Source of the DNA: Homalodisca vitripennis
Lineage: Eukaryota; Arthropoda; Insecta; Hemiptera; Cicadellidae
Length of the DNA stretch: 64,000 nt
Assembly (NCBI RefSeq): GCF_021130785.1
Contig: NC_060214.1
Location: 45,755,001-45,819,000, forward strand
Direction: 5' to 3'
Part shown: positions 11,021-22,191 of the stretch, piece by piece
Position numbering within the stretch: the stretch's first letter is position 1
Layout of the letters: each line of letters starts with the position of its first letter
The notes under the pieces: generated by a model
Told to the model about the DNA's origin: nothing
What the model saw: only the letters and a program-made list of their open reading frames with translations
Database searches by the model: none
Position numbers and translations under genes: made by a program

Positions 11021-12774
11021 CTATACACAATAAATTTACTTAAAATTTGTCTTCCTTTACTGTTACAAAATTAAACTCATATTTCGTCAAGAAACCATAA
11101 ATTCATGTGTGGTAAATTTTCGTATTCATTATTAACTAAGGAATTGATTGCTTCAAGAAATTGTTACCAAGGCAAATCCGGATTTGAGAAAGATAATCTG
11201 ACGTAAGAAAACAAATGTAAGTGGAGTGAAAATTCTGGATAATAGTTTTTGTGAGCTAGTTTGAGGAGGGCTTAGGGGAGGGAAGACATTCGTATTGTCT
11301 CAAATCGGATTCTTCAGGTTTCAATTTCTAAGAGATCCGTTGGAATTAAGATATTTCCTAATAAAACAGAAATGTGAACAAAATGTTTCACTTTCATTCC
11401 TTAAATATTTTTTGCTAACCCTATCCAAAACTTTTTGCCGGTTAGGTACAGTAATAACGTTTTACGAAAAGGGATGTATAATTAAAAAATACATTAAATA
11501 ATTAATAAAGGAAACATGTGTTGCCAATAATTGCATGATACGTTTCATATTTACGTAAATAAATCCACTGATCCGTTAATATATGTGATCTTTGTTATAT
11601 ACTTTTTAATGAATAGAACAAGTTTAAGTCCTATTTTTAATGATATTTTTAGTCTTGACATCATTTTACAATCGTATATTAACAATTAAGAAATATATAT
11701 TAAAACTATATTTCCTAAAACTTCGAACACGATATGACCTAAGTTACTTGGCTATTACCAATAATTTGTTCCACAATATTACAACTACTCGATGAGGAGT
11801 TTGACTTCATCTCCACATTCTCCAACCATTTACACGTGATACTGTCAAGACCGATAGCAAGAGGGCTAAAATGTAGTCACAGATATGTGAAGATTTATGT
11901 TCTAGGCCTTATTTCTTCACCTTAAATATTTCCACTTGTATATATTTTATAGACAATAAGTGACGTACTTTATTTTATAACTTAATTTAGGCATCCATAA
12001 CTTTTAATTTGTTTATAATAACCTTTATAAATTGTTTTATTTTCAATTGATTACTTTACGTATATTTCTTCTAATAATAAAAATTATTTTCAGTAAGGTA
12101 ATTTATGCACAAACAAGTTTGTAACGTGTTGAATTGAATAATTCAAGTTCAGTTGATTATCATTGTAGATCTAAAATGAGTTACTGAAGAAAGGTGGCAG
12201 GTTGAGTTAAAGTTGAAGGGATGATGGTGGAGAGGCTGTGTTAAAGGAGGGGGAGTGAACAAATTGGATCTTCCAACCTGTCGCTACTCCAACAAGGCGA
12301 TATTTCCATCTAAGCAAACATCTTATTGGAATTCAACTTCCTATATTGTAATATTGAAATATATTTCAAGTACCATTTGGCCAGTTTAAAGGAGTTCTTA
12401 CATTTTTGAAAACGCATAAACAGGGAAGTGGATAATTGTAGTACAAGACTACCCTGTACAATAATACACTGGTGTTATTTTAATTTCGTTAGTAAAACAT
12501 GCATTTTTCTTTCTACAATACTGTTTACATTACCCTTTATATTACCACTTTTTTATATTGAAAGTCATTATATAAGATTATAAAGGCCTACGATGGACCT
12601 TGTTTCCAACTACTATGATAGCCATTGTATTAAATAATAACGATCATCTTCAATAATAAGGATTAAGTAACTCATAATCTCCATGAATATTATATTTTGT
12701 ACTTTATTTATTTCGGGAATAATATATGAAAATATTGTTAGAGAGGTCTGTATATGTAAAATAAATATTAATAT
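11021..12774. other. Core of inverted duplication, first part; no gene seen
   Basis: This is single-copy within the window. A purine-rich run lies near 12184-12260. No coding sequence is recognised. Confidence 0.45.
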
Positions 12775-12780
12775 ATATAT
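12723..12780 (+). repeat. Direct repeat, copy 1 (TA-tailed)
   Basis: The run ATATGAAAATATTG then TTAGAGAGGTCTGTATATG, ending in a TA tract, recurs at 13672-13722, also ending in a TA tract. Each is followed by a different sequence, so the TA tract may have served as a recombination or slippage point. Confidence 0.8.
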
Positions 12781-13004
12781 ATAATTTAATTTAAATAAAA
12801 ATTTAATCGCAAAAAGTACTGACTCCGCCGGGACTCGAGCTCGGATCTTTCACTTGCCAGGTGAATGTTCTAACATCACACCACAGGGCCATTACTTTTT
12901 ACGACTCAATTATTTTGTATTTGGCCTTTTCTTTCACATATGTGTTTACATAGTCAAGCTAACATATGATGGGAAGACGAAATACCTGTCAAAAAACTTT
13001 TATT
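12780..13004 (-). repeat. tRNA-like interspersed repeat, copy 2
   Basis: The minus strand, 12890-12820, reads GGCCCTGTGGTGTGATG, then CACCTGGCAAGTG, then CTCGAGTCCCGGCGGAG. These give a tRNA-like acceptor pairing, A and B boxes, and an anticodon-loop position reading CTGGCAA. The next copy follows directly head-to-tail about 258 bp away, so these two form a short tandem array. Confidence 0.75.
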
Positions 13005-13245
13005 TACATTAATTAAATTTGTATAAGTGGCAATAGCCAAATTTAATTTAATTTAAACAAACATTGAATCACAAAAAGTACTGGCTCCGCCGGGACTCGA
13101 GCCTGGATCTCTCACTTTTCAGGTGAGTGTGCTTCCATTACACCACAGAGCCTTTTACTTTTTAACTATTTTGCACTTGGCCGTTTATTTCAAATATGTG
13201 TTTAAATAACCAAACTAACATATGATGAAAGAATTTTACCAAACA
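13005..13245 (-). repeat. tRNA-like interspersed repeat, copy 3
   Basis: The minus strand, 13152-13081, carries GGCTCTGTGGTGTAATGG, CTCACCTGAAAAGTGAG and CTCGAGTCCCGGCGGAGCC. The acceptor ends pair well (GGCTCTG with the 3' CGGAGCC, allowing mismatches) and the anticodon arm CTCAC/GTGAG is perfect. The loop differs from other copies (CTGAAAA rather than CTGGCAA), so drifting anticodons argue for a repeat rather than a selected tRNA gene. Confidence 0.78.
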
Positions 13246-13671
13246 GTATTTTTAATATTAGAAAATGGAGAGTTCAAACAATGAGAATCACGCTGTAACC
13301 TTTTAAAACTTTGTGGATTACTCGAATGTATGATGTTTTATCTCCTCTTAGAGCTTAGTGTTAAAACTAATGTAGTTAGTGTGTTAGAGGTAACATTCCG
13401 TAAGTGATTTTCTCCCACAAATCTTGCTTGGATATTGCAAGTTGTATTATGTTGGGAATTTAATATAGTGTGGTATTCATAAATATCATGTCAATCTTAC
13501 ATTGCAAAAAGAACTCTGTATGGAATATTTATTCTAAATCAACTATTAACTATGTTTTTAGTAAAGTTAAAGTAGATTTTATTTTACTAAGGCAGTTACG
13601 TAAATTTCTTATACTATGCAAGAGTCAGAGAAGATTTGTAGGTTATAGTGTGATATTCTTATAGGTGAAAT

Positions 13672-13710
13672 ATGAAAATATTGTTAGAGAGGTCTGTATA
13701 TGTAAATAAA

Positions 13711-13722
<12 letters not shown>
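13672..13722 (+). repeat. Direct repeat, copy 2 (TA-tailed)
   Basis: Second copy of the run at 12723-12780. Just before it, about 13571-13641 matches 15374-15441 (landmarks TTTACTAAGGCAGTTACGTA, AAGAGTCAGAGAAGATTTG). A fragment of the inverted-duplication arm is therefore also present inside the core. Confidence 0.8.

Positions 13723-13778
<56 letters not shown>
13707..13778. repeat. TA dinucleotide microsatellite
   Basis: About 35 uninterrupted TA units, self-complementary and able to extrude. It sits exactly at the start of a 258-bp direct repeat. Confidence 0.95.
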
Positions 13779-13779
<1 letters not shown>

Positions 13780-14036
13780 CAGAGACTATTTGGATGTATC
13801 TATTCAACTTATATAATGGTCTGATATTATGGGCTACATATTGCTCTTACTTAACGATTATTTAGTATTGTTATATTAGTAGATTCTATTTTTGTATATT
13901 CATATTGAGCTTATTGTAATAGGTGATAAGTGAAAAAAGGTTTCGAATCTCAGTAATAATGAGAAACAGATCCAAAATTTAATACTTACACAGTGAAAAA
14001 AAACTCAAGAATCCTTAAGACTTGGTACATATGAAC
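13779..14036 (+). repeat. 258-bp direct repeat, copy 1
   Basis: It starts ACAGAGACTATTTGGATG and ends GGTACATATGAAC. It is nearly identical to 15762-16017; the only differences I see are one-base length changes in two A runs. The pair brackets the right arm of the inverted duplication. Confidence 0.93.
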
Positions 14037-14059
14037 ATATATATATATATATGTATATA

Positions 14060-14155
14060 TATAATTTAATTTAAATAAAAATTTAATCGCAAAAAGTACC
14101 GGCTCCGCCGGGACTCGAGCCCGGATCTCTCACTTGTCAGGTGAATGTTCTAACT
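14060..14155 (-). repeat. tRNA-like repeat, copy 4, truncated
   Basis: The 3' tail and B-box half match copies 2 and 3 (CTCGAGCCCGGATC in plus-strand sense; loop reads CTGACAA). The sequence breaks off after GTGAATGTTCTAAC at ~14154, just before the right inverted arm begins. The A-box half is lost, so the junction of the inverted duplication cut through this repeat. Confidence 0.72.
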
Positions 14156-14170
14156 GTATACACAATATAC

Positions 14171-15697
14171 ATTGAGGAATGGTGCCATGTATATCCGACT
14201 GTATAAAATGGTACGTTCACTACAGTTTTATTTGGGAACTATGAGAGATAGAGCAAAGACAAATTAGACAAAGTTTTGGGCAATAATGATACCAGGATAT
14301 TATTATACTTTAGTTGCGTCGTTTACTCTAAAACCTTTAGAATATGTTTTAAAACTGCCGCAGTCCTCTTGTCAATGCCTACAATAGAACCGTGTATTAC
14401 ATTAAATATGGATGAAATTTCTCACACTTTTTAAATAATATAATAGAAGACCATCAACAAGGATGTGTCAGGTTTGAGTAAATTTCTTTAAATGCAACGA
14501 TCCCTTTTCTCGTAAACAAAACAAACTTGGATTTTTAATTATTTCAAAAATGACAAATACGTGTTTTGGGTTTCGTTAAATATTAAATAACAACTAGTGT
14601 GTCGTTGTTAATTTTAAATTATATCATATTTTATAAGCTTATAAAAATATCTTATTAAGGTCAATTAATTAACATAATTACATTAAAAAAAAAACGAATC
14701 ATATTAAGAACATATTATATTCAAACTGAAAAGTTCTACTGGCCCACATGTTTACAAGACGCTATTAGATTTGTTCTTTTTTAAGACTAATCACCAAAAA
14801 TGTTTATATGTTGCAGGATGGTCTTAGGATTTGCGTGATACAGAGAAGGGATCACATTAAACACAATTTTTTAAATTTAAATCTATTTACTTAACCTAGT
14901 ATTTCCGTTTACACTCCTACAAAATAAACTGGTTATTATTTATTTTGAGTTATAGTAGACTAAGATGCGTTAAATTTTCAAAACTTAATTAGTTTGTTTA
15001 GTAATTTGAATGAGATGATTTTTACTTATGTCTATAGAATTCAAAAGTACGATACAATTTTAAACTAATATGCTATTGCGATAATCATGTTAAAAGTTAA
15101 ACTGTCACATATTACGTACATTCCAATAAACAGCTATTTTCAACACTATGTGTGGTTAAATATAAGTTAGGTAGAATAGTAGAATAACAATTTCCTTCAA
15201 AAAGCATATTAAAAGTGTGAGTTTTTTAACTACTTTTAATAAAAACATAAGAAAGGTAAATCATATATAGTACATTTAAATCAGAAAACGATCTATTTCA
15301 TTTTTATTAAGAAAAATGTACCATTGTGATAAGTGATTTGATTCGAACTCAGCACATCCTGCATGCATGTCTTGGAAGATTTTGTTTTACTAAGGCAGTT
15401 ACATAAGGTTCTTATACTATTCAAGAGTCAGAGAAGATTTGTAATATAAAAAATAATTCGATAACTGTTCGTGCATATTTCGTGTACAAGGTCTGTATAT
15501 GCAATAAAAAGAGAGCTGTAACTGTTTAAAACGTTTGAAAAAATACTGTTTTTATGTGCAGCAGATATCCAAAAAACTAAAAGGTCACAACGTTTGTTTT
15601 TCGGCCTTTTTATCATGGACCTCCTTGTCCAATTCAACCTTACTGTGTCTTTTATAGTTTCCAAAATATCATAACTCTAAATGAAATTTGGAACAAC
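14171..15697. repeat. Right arm of large inverted duplication
   Basis: Inverse of 9337-11020, beginning at ATTGAGGAATGGTGCCATG and ending near AAATTTGGAACAAC. It lacks ~170 bp present in the left arm. Arm similarity is high enough to be followed by eye along its whole length, so the event is younger than the A/B palindrome at 23.7-34.6 kb. Confidence 0.88.
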
Positions 15698-15761
15698 TGG
15701 TATTTATGAACAGACTAATCATTAAAGAGATAGCTGATCGTTAACACTGAAAACAATTTTT

Positions 15762-16017
15762 ACAGAGACTATTTGGATGTATCTATTCAACTTATATAAT
15801 GGTCTGATATTATGGGCTACATATTGCTCTTACTTAACGATTATTTAGTATTGTTATATTAGTAGATTCTATTTTTGTATATTCATATTGAGCTTATTGT
15901 AATAGGTGATAAGTGAAAAAGGTTTCGAATCTCAGTAATAATGAGAAACAGATCCAAAATTTAATACTTACACAGTGAAAAAAACTCAAGAATCCTTAAG
16001 ACTTGGTACATATGAAC
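15762..16017 (+). repeat. 258-bp direct repeat, copy 2
   Basis: Near-identical to 13779-14036. Copy 1 is preceded by a TA tract and copy 2 by ACTGAAAACAATTTTT. Whether it arose by tandem duplication, recombination or assembly of two haplotypes cannot be told from one sequence. Confidence 0.93.
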
Positions 16018-16019
16018 TT

Positions 16020-17080
16020 AAAACAAGCAGTGCAATCACTGAAATGTTTTTAAAGGACAGTGGATAAAATGTAGTCAAGTTTGTAGATAACTTGAACAAC
16101 GTAGTAAAACCACAAAGTGAAATTTACTGCAGACTCCAGTTGTACCATTAGCAACGTTCTCACTTACCTAGCAACCAGTGTTAGAGTGTAAAATATATGA
16201 GGCCTGCGTTACGTGGTAATGGGATGGACATAAATACTGATGTTAAATCATTTGTGAATTATATAGTAGTTAGTGTAAAAAATCCTTTGTATTTGGTTGT
16301 TATTTGTTGGCTGTTAAACAATTACATTTACAAAACCCTCTATAACATTTTCGCTGACAGAAAATGATGCAACCAATCGAAAACATACAGGAAGTGAGAT
16401 GATAATTTGCTTGAAATGATAAAACCTTCAAAAATTAAGCGACTCCAATTAATTTGAAGTTTTGGTTTTTATAGAACTTCAAACAATATGTAAGCAATTG
16501 CGAACATTAGCTAAAGAGAGTATGCTAGAGTTTTATTTAGCATAGACTTTGCTATTTGCTATCCCCAATAAAAGTAGAGCCAATGTAGCTAGATATTTTG
16601 GAAATTGTTTTATGAAGTTTTTACGAGCACATGAAAGAAAATATAGGGAATATTACCTGTAGTTATTTTTATTCATAACAAAATAATACTTATGATTATA
16701 ATCAAACCTTAGTATACACTATACAGCCGTTTAAAATTTTAAGTTGGATTTAGCTAAAGAGTCTGAAACATATATGAATATAGTTAATAGGAACCAGAAA
16801 TGATCTTAGAAGCGCAAAACATGGAGTAAGAATGACGCACCATATTGTAAAAGAACCACTGATTGTTTAACCATGAACAGTGAGAAATGTGTACGTTATG
16901 CATGATATATGATTAATTCCATTAAAACAATACGATAGGATCCTATTGTATTACAACGTAAGTACATTCACTAAGAAATATATGAACTTCAGCTTTGGAA
17001 TTCCTCCACATTGGTATAAAATAGGTCTAAAAGTGTTACTGAAATCGTGGGAGCTATTCACTATTCATTGCATGCAAGTT
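16020..17080. other. A+T-rich stretch, no gene seen
   Basis: No coding sequence, structured RNA or bounded element is recognised. Confidence 0.45.
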
Positions 17081-17084
17081 GCCC

Positions 17085-17130
17085 AGAAATTACGGGCGAA
17101 GACGTGGGTATGTGCTAGTATATAAAAAAA
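17085..17130 (+). repeat. Possible non-LTR or SINE 3' tail relic
   Basis: The run CCCAGAAATTACGGGCGAAG then ACGTGGGTATGTGCTAGTA resembles the common invertebrate retroelement end in which a 'cgaag-c-gggta-ctagta' motif closes the element. TATA and an A-rich run follow. The match is recalled, not searched. Confidence 0.35.
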
Positions 17131-17761
17131 AGCAATCGGATAATAATAATGTTTTAAGGCAAATAAGTTTTTTGAATAGTGTATTTTGAACTCTAGATAA
17201 AAATATGAATAAAAATACGGTATAATAGTATATTTTACACTTAATACTATAAATAAAATAAAATAAAAAATATTTTGCTGAATTAACAAAATTCTAGGCT
17301 TGAAATAACTTCATGAAGGTGAAATTTGTTTCAACGATTTAATCCCACATACTATATGCCCTAAATAAAGGAGGTTAAAGCAGATGAGTAACCTCTAGAA
17401 GATCTAGAGAGATTAGGCATACTGTGGTAGTGTCAATGTCATCGATCACGTAAAGGGTAACGATGAAATCAACAGCGAATCAAACGGATTTGCTGATTAA
17501 TGAGATCCGACTTGGCGTTATTAAGATAGCTTAAAATTAGATATGTGGCTCCCATAATAATTTTTACAATACGTATAATACACTACGGTATATAAGCTGG
17601 TGGTATATCCAGTAAGATATTATAGGTGGAAGAAAATAGCAGTGAAATGTTAGCAGTAATTAGAAATAGTACATGTTTGACTGTTGTTTCCCTAAGGGAT
17701 ATATTGATATACACAAATGATGAAAAAACTAATCCAAATTGGATTTTATCTGTGCTGCTGT

Positions 17762-17762
<1 letters not shown>

Positions 17763-17842
<80 letters not shown>
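17763..17842. repeat. CT dinucleotide microsatellite
   Basis: CT runs interrupted by two CCTCTC irregularities. It borders the mariner scrap and accounts for the Ser/Leu and Arg/Glu repeat peptides that this stretch would encode. Confidence 0.95.
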
Positions 17843-17844
<2 letters not shown>

Positions 17845-17849
17845 TTCTC

Positions 17850-17945
17850 CCCCCTATGGTTGGAGTGTAATTGTGGATCCAAGTTTCATCAAAAGTTATA
17901 TATCTGCACATAAGGTCTTGTGGATTGCGACGGAAAGTTTGAGAT
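17850..17945 (-). pseudogene. Mariner transposase scrap around the first catalytic Asp
   Basis: The minus strand reads FRRNPQDLMCRYITFDETWI then HNYTP. This is the mariner-family context of the first catalytic aspartate (the D of DETWIH-YTP). Downstream the frame runs straight into the CT tract, and I see no further homology upstream. What remains is ~30 codons of a cut-and-paste transposase that once acted in the nucleus. A 10-bp inverted repeat (CGACGGAAAG / CTTTCCGTCG, 17928-17962) lies at its 5' side. Confidence 0.75.
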
Positions 17946-18019
17946 TCTGAGACTTTCCGTCGACCGGAGTGTGCTTATCTTCCGAGCTTCTCCAACTATG
18001 TTTATACTTATTGATCCAA

Positions 18020-18475
18020 AATTAAATTTTCTTCAATTTTGCTGCAGAACACACATGAACTTTATCATGCTATAAAGGCCTCGAAAGGAGTTGTTAGAGT
18101 TCATTCCCTAATTATCAGTAGCCTCAACAAGGGTGTTCTACCCCTGAATATTTTGACTAGAGAGGCTGGTTCAGAGCTGGCCTTCTCTTCTTCCGAGGGG
18201 GAATTGACTTCGAGATTATTGCCCTAATTCTTCCACATGGATCTCGAAAGGAGGCAGCCCCTACCCCCTAACCTTAACATCCTGTCACTCAGGAAGCAGT
18301 ACAACCCATATATACCCTTTGCTAGACATAAGATAAACATTTCAGTCCAATCACAAAGTTATATAAAAAATATGTATATTATATTAATGAAAATTAAATA
18401 CCAACAGAAATTAAATCACGGTTATAAAACTTTTTTTAACTAAATTGGTTTTACTTTTAAGAGTGGAAACCTCCT
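18020..18475. other. G+C-richer patch, identity unknown
   Basis: About 18050-18310 is clearly richer in G+C than its surroundings. It contains two short plus-strand open frames (18039-18227 and 18237-18443) with no motif I recognise. It may be a retroelement UTR or LTR remnant, or an exon fragment. I do not call a gene. Confidence 0.3.
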
Positions 18476-18478
18476 TAA

Positions 18479-19802
18479 CCCTTTGAGTGCCACGGGTATT
18501 TTTCGCATATTTGTAACCTTTTGGGAAAAAAGCTGTTGTAAAATAACTGCCAAACATATTTCCATCAATTTGTTGTTGTTTTTTTTATTAAATGCAGAAT
18601 ATGATACATATCGTTACAAATAAAATTTGATTTATAAAAATATAAAAAGTTCAGTATATATAAAAAAAAGTTTTTTACTTTTGTATAAAAAGTTATGTTT
18701 CAACCTGATTTGTGTGTATACGGTAATTTTAAGATTTTTTTCTTTATGCCATGATAAAGGCCATATGATTCTAAATAAAACCCATGCGTAATATCTTATT
18801 CTAGAATTAAAAAAATTGCATTATATGTATTAACAAAATGCTGCCCGATACCGACATTTTATAAACTGTACTTCATTTGTCAGAGTTTAGAAATTAGTTA
18901 ATAATGATGTAGTTTTCCCAATACATCTAATAAAACATTAATACAACACAAATAAATATGATTAGTAAGTTTAGAAACAAATACTTGCTAACATATTTAC
19001 ATAAAAGTTTACATTTACTAAATAATAACCCTAATAATATTTACACTGAAAATTTACGTTTTTCGCTTGAACACGACTCAAATCGTACATTAATTTTGTA
19101 AAGCAATACAGTGAAATACTGTATAAGTTACTATTTTATATTGTATTTACTCAAATGTTTGGTTATCGGCTCATAAACAACAAGAAAGGCCGTTACGCAA
19201 CACGGTACTCGTCCGCTACGTCGCGTTACTGGAAGAGGAAACATCGTACAGGTACTTATCACAGCCCACTATTTTTGGACGAGTTTTCCTTATCAGAGAT
19301 CAAAATAAACTTCCTTATACGTTCCTTCTTCCATAATGAATCGAAAAATACTCGATGAGTCATAATCCTATCTCCAAATCGTCTCCAAATAGACACACGA
19401 ATTACCTGACATTTTCGAATAATGAAACGTTGTTCTTATAGTTTTTGATTTAATTGATTGTCGTAATAACTTGTAAATTCCAAAATAGGTTAAATAAAGT
19501 CAGTTGTTTTAAATACTGTAATTTATTTTGTCTCCAATAAGGAAAACTCGTCCAAGAATTGTGGCTTCTTAATAAGTACCCAAACAACATAAGTTTCACA
19601 GATAAAATGGTAGAGAAAAAACGGAAAACTCGTATTTATTGATGGTTTGGAACGTATTTAATACAGCTGTCTGATAATTTAGCCAAAATAATCTTGTACT
19701 ATATAAAATATTATCGAAATACGAAAAGTTAAAATTGGCGACGCTGGCACTTTATGCACTTTTCGTACCGTCAAAATTAGCGACGCTGTGGCACTCAAAG
19801 GG
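18479..19802. mobile_element. Non-autonomous piggyBac-like element in TTAA target
   Basis: The ends are CCCTTTGAGTGCCAC (18479) and its inverse GTGGCACTCAAAGGG (ending 19802), flanked on both sides by TTAA (18475-18478 and 19803-19806). A duplicated TTAA with termini starting CCC is the signature of piggyBac-superfamily elements. The 1324-bp interior has no transposase; the longest frame (19155-19358) encodes a short basic peptide without DDE motifs. The interior includes its own inverted pair, about 19253-19292 and 19537-19582, around GGACGAGTTTTCCTTAT. A subterminal GACGCTGGCAC near 19740 echoes the right end. It must rely on a transposase encoded elsewhere. Confidence 0.88.
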
Positions 19803-19809
19803 TTAAAAA

Positions 19810-20770
19810 AGTCAAGGTTGTTTGTCAGACTGTAATTAAGTTTGGTAATTAACTCTGTAAATCAGAGACATTTTCCATTAAGTTACTTACTTTGTTATTG
19901 TAATCACTTCATAATTCTTTTGAGCCGCTTAAAATCATAAACAAATTTACAAAAACGAAGATATATTAAACTAAAATACATACATTGACAAATAAAAAAC
20001 TAAAGAATAACACAGGCACGATTAGCAATCCAAATGTAAATTTAAAAGTTTTATTATTAAGTATCATGTTCAACTTATTACAAAAAATTGTGTATAAAAT
20101 GTAAATATTATTTCAGGATAAAGTCTAAAATTTTCATTCTATTTAGATACGTGATCGTTTGTAAATGTGCGTATGTATTATTTATTATTATTATTATTAT
20201 TATATATTTATACAAGTACACTAAGTAAGAGCGCGTATTTCACAGTCGTTTAACAAACTGATTTGTGGGTATAAATAAATATTAAAAAAGGCTAACTATA
20301 CCTACCAATATAAACTTGGATATTTTGATTCCATTCTTGTAATTTATATTTACTTGTATATATGAATACTAAATTGGAAATCTATGGAATGTATAGTTTA
20401 AATAGTTATTTACCTGCAATATTTGTACTATGTACAATTATATTTAAAGTTTAACGTAATCAAACGTTTAAATTACGGTTCAATTAAGGTTTAACGTAAA
20501 TCTGAACATTATCCCTTTCCAACATCACAAAATTTAATTTTAACTTTGTTTTTTATCGTATTTAGTCTGAAGTGGAACGAATATAACAGATGCAACTTCA
20601 TATTTTAATAATATATTTGAAAAAAATGCAAAGTTGTTGTTTAAACAAGTAATCGTTTTCATAACTAATTAAATTACCTTATATTAATTAATCTAATTAA
20701 TATTTTAGTCATAATATTCTGATTTGTAATAATTAATCACAGCTATCGTGCCAAGTGCAAAATAACTGCG
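19810..20770. other. A+T-rich stretch with short TTA microsatellite, no gene seen
   Basis: A (TTA)n run lies near 20182-20203. Nothing else is recognised. Confidence 0.45.
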
Positions 20771-20782
20771 TGAGGTTTATAG

Positions 20783-21036
20783 CATGGAAGAATTCAGTTT
20801 GTGACGGTTCCACTTCCCAATCCATCTCTTCATACTAACAATACACTAGCTCCACACTAGCTATTTTTAGTTTTAATCTAGCAAAACATGCAATCATTGC
20901 CTTTTTCGTATGCGGTACATAACTGCATTGCAATGGGTGCTTGAGTGTGACAGTGTGGAAGAATTCAGTTTGTGACGATTTAATTTCCCAACAAATCCCT
21001 TCAAACTCACGTCACACTAGCTCTAAACTGAACAAT
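20783..21036 (+). repeat. Two-copy direct repeat, ~171-bp period
   Basis: The run TGGAAGAATTCAGTTTGTGA starts near 20785 and again near 20956. Each is followed by related sequence (TTCCCAA, ATC-CTTCA-ACT, CACACTAGCTC). Similarity fades between copies, which suggests an old tandem duplication. Confidence 0.75.
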
Positions 21037-21558
21037 TTCAGATGTATTTAAAAGAAAACACATAAAGTTACTCATCTTAGGTGCAATGAACGCAATGACT
21101 TCGTTTCTGTATTTAAAAAGCAAAAAGATGTTTAAATATCGATGTATTACGAAATATTTATCTAATATAACTAATATTAGAACTTTAGAATACTATATAT
21201 TTAGCAAATTTTGATATAAAAATACTTTAACCATTATATTACATTATATTTTTGGAATTCTTACTTTATTCGCGTTATATTTTAAAAACTTTAAAAATAC
21301 GCGCTGTTTCTTCTCAATCGAATGAATTACGATTGATTGCAGAGTGATTTAAACCAATAATTTACTTAACACTATCAACATTTGTCAATAGTATGACATA
21401 ACCTATAAACTCAGTTTCTCAACTTTTGTATCAATCTAACAATTAATCAATCAATCATAGTTTACGATAATGAAATATCAGTGTACAATTATTTACCTTT
21501 ATTGTTGTAGTTGTTGTAAATGACGAATCTAAGCACTCCACATTTTCAAGAATAAACA

Positions 21559-21715
21559 TAGTTATCTGCTTTATCCCGTGCGGCGGACCCACAGTTATCT
21601 GCTTTATCCCGTGCGGATCCCGTGCGGCGGACCCACTGGACGGGCATCGTAACGTTACCGGGCGTTACACTTTTTCATGAGTGACTCCGAGCCGCAACCT
21701 AATTTAAGACGTTGT
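21559..21715. repeat. G+C-rich patch with short direct repeats
   Basis: The run AGTTATCTGCTTTATCCCG then TGCGGCGGACCCAC occurs at 21559-21591 and again from 21593, where ATCCCGTGCGG is itself doubled. The patch stands out in an A+T-rich setting. Its right side includes GTAACGTTACCGG. Its identity is unknown; it may be the end of an element or a CpG-bearing regulatory patch. Confidence 0.65.
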
Positions 21716-22191
21716 CACGTCAAAATACAGAATATAGTGTTCAATCAATGTTTTTATAAATTAAAAAATACTACTTTAATATAAATTTAAATTATGGAGG
21801 TTCTCAAAATCATTCCCATTTAAAATAAAAATCAGTGCAATAACGTTATATTTTATTAGTAATAAATTGTAAATTAAATTTGGATTCTAATTGTTAATTC
21901 TACCTGTTGTTTCATTATACTAAAATAGTTTCCTACAAATATTTCTAAACCATTTAAATTTGACTCGATCAAATAAAACAATTACTCTATATCATTATTA
22001 AATGCTGGGGATTAGATTTGTAAAGCTAGAATAAATTATTATTCATAAATACTAATTTTGCTAAATATAACATAATTGAACTTATTATTTTATTCGAATA
22101 TCACAAGATATAATGCGAAATAAGAACTTTGAACATAATAAATATAAAAATACTGTTTGTTTGAAGGTTATTTTTGACGATGGAAAGATTG
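21716..22191. other. A+T-rich stretch, no gene seen
   Basis: No recognisable feature lies between the G+C-rich patch and the hairpin element. Confidence 0.4.

Noticed and set aside
17583..17950. Several overlapping open frames of Ser/Leu or Arg/Glu repeats
   Set aside because: They are translations of the CT microsatellite on both strands; only the DETWIHNYTP part outside the tract is a genuine protein match.
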